From contig NZ_JAGFNP010000008.1 of assembly GCF_017592475.1 (NCBI RefSeq), forward strand, positions 184,190 to 248,189: a stretch of DNA of 64,000 nt, given 5' to 3'. A program made the position numbers and the translations under genes. The DNA comes from Glycomyces niveus. GTDB lineage: Bacteria > Actinomycetota > Actinomycetes > Mycobacteriales > Micromonosporaceae. Shown piece after piece: positions 58,752-64,000 of this stretch. Numbering within the stretch: the stretch's first letter is position 1; each line of letters starts with the position of its first letter. The notes beneath the pieces were generated by a model. The model was given only the letters and a program-made list of their open reading frames with translations. It was not told where the DNA came from and ran no database searches.

Positions 58752-60380
58752 ATGCAGCGCCGCATCTCGCTGATCCCGCAGCCGCAGCAGCTCACCGCCG
58801 CAGACGGCGACCTCGACCTGAGCACCCTCAGCGCCATCGCCGCAGCACCCGAGCTGCACCCCCTGGCCTGGCTCCTCTCCGACCTGCTCAACCGCGGCAC
58901 CGGCCTGCGCCTCCCCGTCGCGCAATCCACCGCAAAGGACCCTGCTAAAGGCCGCGTCCTGCGCCTCGCCCTCGAAGGCGAACGCCCCGAGGACTTCACG
59001 ACCGCCGCCGAGGCCTACCGCCTCGACATCACCGCCGACGGCGTCGCCCTCACCGCCGCCCACCCCGCCGGCATCGCCCGCGGCATCGCCACCCTCCGCC
59101 AGCTCCTCCCCGCCGACGCCCTCCGCGAGGCCCCCGCCGCCGACCCGGTCGTGCCGCTCGCGCGCATCGCCGACGAGCCGCGCCTGCGCTGGCGCGGCGT
59201 CATGCTCGACGTCGCCAGGCACTTCCAGCCCAAGGATTTCGTGCTCAAGATGATCGACCGGGCCTGGCTCCACCGGCTCAACGTCGTCCACCTGCACCTC
59301 ACCGACGACCAGGGCTGGCGCTTCGAGGTGCCGACCCGTCCCAAGCTCACCGAGATCGGGTCCTGGAGGGCCGCGACGAAGATCGGGCACGCCCGCAGCG
59401 ACGAGGGCTACGAGCCCACCCCGCACGGCGGGTTCTTCTCCGTCTCGGACCTGCGCGAGATCGCCTCGTACGCGCGCGAGCGGCACATCATGATCGTCCC
59501 CGAGGTGAACCTCCCGGGCCACGCCCGCGCGGTGCTCGCCGCCTACCCCGAACTCGGTGTGGGGCAGAACGAACCGGTCTGCCCCACGTTCGGCGTCTTC
59601 GAGGAGGTCCTGGAGCCGACGCAGGCCGCGCTCGACTTCGCGCTCGAGGCGTACACCGCGATCGGCGAGGTCTTCGACGGCCCGTTCATCCACATCGGCG
59701 GCGACGAGGTGCCGATGACCCAGTGGGAGTCGTCCCCGATCGCCCGCGAGCTCATGGAGCGCGAAGGCCTCGAGGACGCGCGCGGCGTGCAGGCCTGGTT
59801 CACGCGCGCGTTCTGCGACCACCTCGCGAAGATGGGCAAGCGGGTCATCGGCTGGGACGAGATCCTCGACGGCGGCGCGCCCGCCGAGGCCGCGGTCCAG
59901 GTCTGGCGCACCCAGGCCTATGTCGAGAAGGCCCTCGAGGCCGGGCACGAGGTCCTGGTCAGCCCCCAGACGCACGTGTACTTCGACCACTACGAGAGCG
60001 ACGACCCGACCGAGCCCCTGCGCATCCACGGCCTCACCCCGATCGAGAAGGTCGCGGCGTGGGACCCGGCCCCGGCCGGCGTCGACGAGTCGCGCATCCT
60101 CGGCGCGCAGTGCCAGCTGTGGTCGGAGTACCTGCCGAACCCGCGCGACGTCGAGTACGCCGCGTTCCCGCGCCTCGCCGTCTTCGCCGAGGTCGCGTGG
60201 ACGAACGTCGACGTGCGCGCCGCCGATCCCGTCCTCGACCGCCTCCCCGCGCATCTGGAGCGCCTGCACGCCATGGGCATCGGCTACCGGCCGCTCGAAG
60301 GCCCCCACCCGTGGCAGCAGGGCGGCACCGGCCGCTACCGGCGCTTCGACTGGGACTTCACCGAGCCCGAGGCCGCATAG
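58752..60380 (+). CDS. Beta-N-acetylhexosaminidase, glycoside hydrolase family 20
   Basis: This 542-aa enzyme removes terminal GlcNAc from chito-oligosaccharides or wall fragments. The N-terminal GH20b domain (about 1-140) precedes the catalytic barrel. The catalytic pair is D318-E319 in HIGGDEVP; other GH20 landmarks are RWRGVMLDVARHF, HLTDDQGWR and QCQLWSEY. There is no signal peptide, so it is probably cytoplasmic. AGGAG precedes ATG 58752 by 9 nt; the frame open upstream is Arg/Pro shadow. Confidence 0.92.
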   Translation: MQRRISLIPQPQQLTAADGDLDLSTLSAIAAAPELHPLAWLLSDLLNRGTGLRLPVAQSTAKDPAKGRVLRLALEGERPEDFTTAAEAYRLDITADGVALTAAHPAGIARGIATLRQLLPADALREAPAADPVVPLARIADEPRLRWRGVMLDVARHFQPKDFVLKMIDRAWLHRLNVVHLHLTDDQGWRFEVPTRPKLTEIGSWRAATKIGHARSDEGYEPTPHGGFFSVSDLREIASYARERHIMIVPEVNLPGHARAVLAAYPELGVGQNEPVCPTFGVFEEVLEPTQAALDFALEAYTAIGEVFDGPFIHIGGDEVPMTQWESSPIARELMEREGLEDARGVQAWFTRAFCDHLAKMGKRVIGWDEILDGGAPAEAAVQVWRTQAYVEKALEAGHEVLVSPQTHVYFDHYESDDPTEPLRIHGLTPIEKVAAWDPAPAGVDESRILGAQCQLWSEYLPNPRDVEYAAFPRLAVFAEVAWTNVDVRAADPVLDRLPAHLERLHAMGIGYRPLEGPHPWQQGGTGRYRRFDWDFTEPEAA

Positions 60381-60405
60381 CTCCCGATCGCCTTGGCGCG
60401 AAACG

Positions 60406-60446
60406 AAACCCGTGCGGGCCGCCGAAGCGGCCCGCACGGGTTTCTT
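60406..60446. terminator. Bidirectional terminator
   Basis: The stem AAACCCGTGCGGGCC with its complement is followed by TTTCTTT, between the GH20 stop at 60380 and the minus-strand NlpC/P60 stop at 60592. Confidence 0.8.
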
Positions 60447-60591
60447 TACTATGGGTCTCAGTCCCCGACGGCGGTGCCGGCGCATTGCGGGTCAGCAGCA
60501 GGGTCAGCAATCGGGACGGCCGGCGCCGCCGCCGGGGAGTCCGCGCCCCGGGCCGCCTTCGCGGGCCGCCCGGGCGAGTTCCGGTTCCGGT

Positions 60592-61530
60592 CTACGGTCG
60601 CCCGTAGCCGACGATGCTGCCGCCGTAGTCGATGTCCACGATCTTCACCACGGTCGTCGAGTTCGGGGCGTGGATGATCTCGCCGTCCCCGATGTACATG
60701 CCGACGTGCGCGAGGTCGTTGTAGAAGACGAGGTCGCCTTCCTGGAGCTCGTCGCGGGAGATCCGCGCGGTCTCGTCCCACTGCATGGCGGCGTTGTGCG
60801 ACAGGCTCCTGCCCGCCGCGGCCCACGCCTGCTGGGTCAGGCCCGAGCAGTCCCACTCGTCAGGGCCGGCCTCGCCGTACACGTACGGCTCGCCGAGCTG
60901 CTCGAAGGCGAACGCCACGGCCGCGTTCGAGCCCTCGTAGTCGTACACGGGGCCGGGGTTCTCCTCCTCGTACGCGTCCTCGTAGTCGCTCTCGAGGTCG
61001 TCGATCTCGGCCTCGATCTCCTCCTGCTGCTTCTCGATGTCGCCCAGGATCTCGTCGGCGTCCGCCTGGAGCGCCTCGAGCTCTTCATGGCGGGTCTGCA
61101 GCTCCTCGACTTGCGCGAGGCTCGCCTGCAGCGACTCCTGCTCGGCCGAGGTGAGGCTGTCGAGGTACATGAGGCGGTCGGCGAAGTCGCCGGGGTCGCC
61201 GTCGAGGACCGAGTTGACCATCGCGAAGTCGCCGCCGGCGTACGCCGTGGCGGCGTACTCGGCCAGGGCCTCGTTCGCGGCCGCTGCTTCGGCTTCGAGC
61301 GCGGGCAGCTGGGCCTCGATCTCGGCGATGAGCTCCTTGGCGTCGTCGAGTTCCTCGCGCTTGGCGTTGTAGTCCTCGATGACCTTCTCGAGGTCCTCGT
61401 GGCGCTGGTCGATCTCGGCCTGGATCTCCTCGCTCGTCTGCGCGTTCGCAGAGGAGGTGGTGAACAGTGCGGCGCTCGCGGGGAGCAGTGCTGCGGCTGC
61501 GACGGCGGCAGCGATACGCCGGGTACGCAC
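60592..61530 (-). CDS. Secreted NlpC/P60 peptidoglycan endopeptidase (c-di-AMP riboswitch controlled)
   Basis: This 312-aa wall hydrolase has a signal peptide to about residue 30 (SSANAQ), an acidic coiled coil (about 32-190) and an NlpC/P60 domain (about 200-312) with Cys228 in EWDCSGLT, His275 in DLAHVGMY and His287 in IIHAPN. It is a paralog of the protein at 8368. It starts at GTG 61530, 11 nt after GGAAGGAG. The 150-nt leader carries a ydaO-type riboswitch, which in actinobacteria often controls wall hydrolases. Confidence 0.92.
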   Translation of the reverse strand: MRTRRIAAAVAAAALLPASAALFTTSSANAQTSEEIQAEIDQRHEDLEKVIEDYNAKREELDDAKELIAEIEAQLPALEAEAAAANEALAEYAATAYAGGDFAMVNSVLDGDPGDFADRLMYLDSLTSAEQESLQASLAQVEELQTRHEELEALQADADEILGDIEKQQEEIEAEIDDLESDYEDAYEEENPGPVYDYEGSNAAVAFAFEQLGEPYVYGEAGPDEWDCSGLTQQAWAAAGRSLSHNAAMQWDETARISRDELQEGDLVFYNDLAHVGMYIGDGEIIHAPNSTTVVKIVDIDYGGSIVGYGRP

Positions 61531-61550
61531 CAGGGATGCGCTCCTTCCTT

Positions 61551-61700
61551 TGGCCGCCTACCGGGTTAGCTGTCGGGTTCGGGCGGAAGGAAGGGTCGCC
61601 CTACACGCCCGGAGACGCGATTCACCCCGTCGGCCCTGCCAAGGACGCCGACTGCTGGTTCCCCGGTTCAGTGAGGCTGGGGGCCTCGCCGACTCGGCGG
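61551..61700 (-). ncRNA. c-di-AMP riboswitch (ydaO/yuaA type)
   Basis: Read on the minus strand, the leader contains the hallmark blocks of this riboswitch: GGGGAACC, then GGGGTGAATCG, then CCGAACCCGACAGCTAACC followed by CGGTAGGCGG near 61551. The Shine-Dalgarno and GTG start of the NlpC/P60 gene follow directly. The 5' boundary is approximate. In other species c-di-AMP binding turns such genes off. Confidence 0.88.
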
Positions 61701-61848
61701 TGCCGCGCGGCGGGTGCGGGGTGCCCCCGAGTTTCCGACGCGACGCGTTCACGTTAGAGCCCGTTGTGGCCCTTGACAAGGGTCGGGGGAGAATTTCTCG
61801 CACAATGGCACGGAATACTACGGGCCGCTGCACCGGGCTGACAAGCAG

Positions 61849-61876
61849 TTGCCGATATACCCCTTAGGGGTATACA
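61849..61876 (+). promoter_or_regulatory. csoR promoter with CsoR operator
   Basis: TATACCCCTTAGGGGTATA (61856-61874) is a near-perfect palindrome of the type bound by CsoR. It fills the 16-nt spacer between TTGCCG (61849-61854) and TATACA (61871-61876), so bound CsoR would block RNA polymerase. Confidence 0.8.
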
Positions 61877-61897
61877 CTGACGGCAGGAGGGAACGAC

Positions 61898-62257
61898 ATG
61901 AACGACCAGACCGACCGCACCGGAGTCGCCGGCGAGACGCCCCCGGCACCGGAAGCGCACGGCCACGACGGACACTACTGGTACCACGGCGACAAGGCCG
62001 CGCTCACGCGTCGCCTCAAGCGCATCGAAGGGCAGATCCGCGGCATCCAGCGGATGGTCGACGACGACCAGTACTGCATCGACATCCTGACCCAGATCTC
62101 GGCGTCCACCAAGGGACTCCAGGCCGTCGCGCTCAACCTCCTCGAAGGCCACCTGGCCCACTGCGTCGCCGAAGCGCAGACCTCGGGTGACCCGACCGCC
62201 GCCGAAGCCAAGGTGAAAGAAGCCTCGGACGCGGTGGCCCGACTGCTCAGAACCTGA
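61898..62257 (+). CDS. csoR: Copper-sensing repressor CsoR
   Basis: This 119-aa all-helical repressor releases DNA on binding Cu(I). The C-H-C copper site is present with canonical spacing: Cys60 in QYCIDIL, His85 and Cys89 in EGHLAHCV. The family motif RLKRIEGQIRGIQRMV is at 39-54. A His-rich N-terminal extension (HGHDGHYWYH) may add metal affinity. GGAGG precedes ATG 61898. It is upstream of copZ under a palindromic operator. Confidence 0.93.
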   Translation: MNDQTDRTGVAGETPPAPEAHGHDGHYWYHGDKAALTRRLKRIEGQIRGIQRMVDDDQYCIDILTQISASTKGLQAVALNLLEGHLAHCVAEAQTSGDPTAAEAKVKEASDAVARLLRT

Positions 62258-62287
62258 ACACCACCAACGCTCCCCGAAGGAGAAGCC

Positions 62288-62500
62288 ATGGAGACCGTGT
62301 ACGAAGTCAAGGGCATGACCTGCGGCCACTGCGTCGGCAGCGTCACCCAGGAGATCACCGCCCTCCCCGGCGTCCAGAACGTCGCCGTCGTCCTCGAGAC
62401 CGGCAAGGTGACCGTCACCAGCGAGACCCCCCTCACCGAGGACGCCGTCCGCGAGGCCGTCGACGAGGCCGGCTACGAACTCGTCGGTACGTCCGAATAG
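62288..62500 (+). CDS. copZ: Copper chaperone CopZ (HMA domain)
   Basis: This 70-aa heavy-metal-associated domain protein binds Cu(I) through MTCGHC (Cys12, Cys15). GAAGGAG precedes the ATG. It is 30 nt downstream of csoR and should be co-regulated. The usual partner CopA ATPase is not seen in this window. Confidence 0.93.
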   Translation: METVYEVKGMTCGHCVGSVTQEITALPGVQNVAVVLETGKVTVTSETPLTEDAVREAVDEAGYELVGTSE

Positions 62501-62511
62501 TCCAAACTGCC

Positions 62512-62552
62512 TGCGGCCCTGAGCGCCCGTTCACCGGCTGTTCAGGGTCGCA
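62512..62552 (+). terminator. Hairpin after copZ
   Basis: TGCGGCCCTGA (62512-62522) pairs with TCAGGGTCGCA (62542-62552) with one mismatch, 12 nt after the stop. There is no T-run. Confidence 0.45.
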
Positions 62553-62592
62553 GCGTTGCGCCCCTCGCGAACCCCTGCGATACAGTCGAGGC

Positions 62593-62772
62593 ATGGCAGT
62601 ATCCGACGACGAACGCTCCGTAGAGCTCGACGAGGACTTCTCGGTGCTCCCGGACCAGACCTCCGACGACACCGACCGCGGCTGGGGCGAGGCCCCCGCC
62701 CGGCGCCCCCGGAAGTCCGAATTCTCGGCCCGCGACCTCGACCTGCTCGCGGAACGCCCCCCGCACTGGTAG
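62593..62772 (+). CDS. Small acidic protein of 59 aa
   Basis: This short frame runs from ATG 62593 to TAG 62772. It is acidic at the N terminus (SDDERSVELDEDF), with DDTDRGWGE in the middle and a C terminus of LLAERPPHW. The pattern of a WGE motif and a C-terminal PPHW looks like a small actinobacterial family I recall, without known function. It lies in the same orientation 18 nt upstream of the next gene. Confidence 0.6.
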   Translation: MAVSDDERSVELDEDFSVLPDQTSDDTDRGWGEAPARRPRKSEFSARDLDLLAERPPHW

Positions 62773-62789
62773 CACCCCGGACCGTTCCC

Positions 62790-63224
62790 GTGACCCCCGA
62801 ATCCGAGCCTTTCACCCCCGGCGAGCGCATCACCCTGGCCGCCGAGGCCGTCCTGCTGCGCGCCGAACTCGTCGACCACCGCGACGAGCGCCAGGCCGAC
62901 TTCGACCGACTGGCCCAGATGTGGCAGCCCACCATGGACGACGTCGACAGCGCCAACGAACTCCAGGCCATGGCCATCAACACGTACACGACCGCGCGCA
63001 TCGAGAACGCCGAAGACCTCGCCATCCTCAACCGCGCCGTCGCCCTCGTCGACCAGTCGGTGGCCCTCATCGAACGCCCGACCCGCAGCCTCACGCCGCA
63101 CCTCGCCCCCACCCTCGGCCAGCTCCAAGCCGCGCTCTTCGACCTCGAACGCTACGAAGAACTCCTGCCCCCCTTGGACGCCCTGGGGTTCCTCCTGGCG
63201 GAAGTGGCCGCAGCCGACGATTGA
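62790..63224 (+). CDS. Hypothetical helical protein
   Basis: The 144-aa protein is not recognised. It is predicted mostly helical and acidic, without signal peptide, membrane span or Cys. GTG 62790 is chosen because it follows the stop of the small ORF and gives a sensible N terminus (VTPESEPFTPGERITLAAEA). It is probably co-transcribed with the small ORF. Confidence 0.5.
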   Translation: MTPESEPFTPGERITLAAEAVLLRAELVDHRDERQADFDRLAQMWQPTMDDVDSANELQAMAINTYTTARIENAEDLAILNRAVALVDQSVALIERPTRSLTPHLAPTLGQLQAALFDLERYEELLPPLDALGFLLAEVAAADD

Positions 63225-63264
63225 CAGCCCTGTGGGCGCCGACCGTGTGACGGACAATGGCGAC

Positions 63265-63822
63265 ATGACGCCGACCTCCCCGCTGCCGCCCTGGCCTTCC
63301 ACCCCGCCCGCGCACGGCGGTGTCGTGCTCCGCCGAGCGCGCGAAGACGACCTCGCGATGGTCCGGGACCTCGCCACCGACGACTACGTGCCGACCATCG
63401 GCACACTCCCTGCGCACGCCGACGACGCCGAAGCCCTCGCCTGGATCGACCGCCAGCACCGGCGCTACGACGAAGGCACCGGCTTCTCCTTCGCGATCGC
63501 CGACGCCGAAACCGACACGGCAGTCGGCCAATGCGGGCTCTGGCTCAGCGAACTCGAAGCGGGCCGGGCGACGGCCGGCTACTCGATCGCACCCGCCGAC
63601 CGAGGCCGCGGCTACGCCGGAGACGCGCTCACCGCGCTCACCGCCTTCGGCTGGACGCTCCCCGGGCTCTTCCGGATCGCGTTGTACATCGAACCTTGGA
63701 ACACCGGCTCGATCCGCACTGCCGAACGCGCCGGCTACGCCCGCGAGGGGCTGCTGCGAAGCCACCAGGAGATCGCCGGAACCCGCCGAGACATGCTCCT
63801 CTACGCCGCCGTCCGTCCCTAG
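63265..63822 (+). CDS. GNAT-family N-acetyltransferase (RimJ/RimL type)
   Basis: The 185-aa protein has the GNAT fold (acetyl-CoA-dependent acyl transfer). The acetyl-CoA loop is at ADRGRGYAGDAL, preceded by TAGYSIAP and followed by ALYIEPWNTGSIRTAERAGY. The substrate is unknown; this subgroup includes ribosomal-protein and antibiotic acetyltransferases. ATG 63265 begins the domain, though GTG 63247 is possible. Confidence 0.8.
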   Translation: MTPTSPLPPWPSTPPAHGGVVLRRAREDDLAMVRDLATDDYVPTIGTLPAHADDAEALAWIDRQHRRYDEGTGFSFAIADAETDTAVGQCGLWLSELEAGRATAGYSIAPADRGRGYAGDALTALTAFGWTLPGLFRIALYIEPWNTGSIRTAERAGYAREGLLRSHQEIAGTRRDMLLYAAVRP

Positions 63823-63854
63823 AGGCCGTCTTTCGATAGCCGCAATGTCGTTCG

Positions 63855-63980
63855 GCTGCCGCTCCAATCGGCGCGAGGTTCAAGCGGCAGCGACAAAGAG
63901 GCCCCATATCGCTTGCCCGCACTTCGGCCGCCCGGCCCGAATCGATAGGGGTTCAATCGGGCAGCGACAAAGAGGTCCCA
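63855..63980. repeat. Tandem hairpin repeat at the window end
   Basis: Two units 74 nt apart each end in GCAGCGACAAAGAGG(C/T)CCCA (63887 and 63961). Each can fold: GCTGCCGCT/AGCGGCAGC (63855-63863 and 63883-63891) and GCTTGCCCG/CGGGCAGC (63911-63919 and 63958-63965). The array may continue beyond the window. Confidence 0.75.
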
Positions 63981-64000
63981 TTCCTCTCCGGCCGGACCTC

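Overview
The window is 64 kb of very GC-rich, densely coding DNA with many GTG starts, Shine-Dalgarno sites and 4-nt stop/start overlaps. It comes from a filamentous-type member of the Actinomycetota. Marker clusters include osaABC-like stress signalling, dnaK-grpE-dnaJ-hspR, cebREFG-bglC, tadA with its partner, and a c-di-AMP riboswitch on a wall hydrolase. A Glycomyces-like relative is a guess from overall style; nothing in the sequence proves it. No rRNA, tRNA, CRISPR array, phage or transposase was found.

Layout. 1-7.4 kb: end of an unknown gene, two tandem secreted S13 D-Ala-D-Ala carboxypeptidases, a DUF418 membrane protein divergent from its TetR regulator with two shared operators, then acpS and nnr. 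7.5-9.3 kb: a cysteine dioxygenase preceded by a short Cys-containing leader peptide and competing hairpins, and a secreted NlpC/P60 hydrolase. 9.4-19.4 kb: an osmotic/general-stress block of osaC (RsbW-GAF-PP2C), divergent osaA (poly-HAMP hybrid kinase), osaB, a STAS anti-anti-sigma factor, a PrsW-type protease and a small membrane protein. 19.4-22.9 kb: TadA-associated protein, tadA, a triplicated 90-nt repeat and an Rv0338c-like Fe-S reductase.

23-37.5 kb: four tandem large secreted FG-GAP/VCBS proteins, each with ten calcium-type loops. 37.5-47.6 kb: a cellulose/cellobiose locus of cebR, bglC, cebG, cebF and cebE, divergent from a CBM2-GH48 cellulase, with CebR-like operators at both divergent promoters, and a DUF1349 protein. 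The cellulase releases cellobiose outside, CebEFG imports it (no ATPase is encoded here), BglC hydrolyses it and CebR represses.

48-54.4 kb: the DnaK chaperone operon under two HAIR sites, with an unusual extra gene between dnaJ and hspR that contains a copy of the dispersed repeat. 54.6-58.5 kb: two CNNM/CorC-type membrane proteins and a DivIVA-like coiled-coil protein. 58.7-64 kb: a GH20 hexosaminidase, a second NlpC/P60 protein under a c-di-AMP riboswitch, csoR-copZ, two small unknown genes, a GNAT acetyltransferase, and a tandem hairpin repeat running to the window edge.
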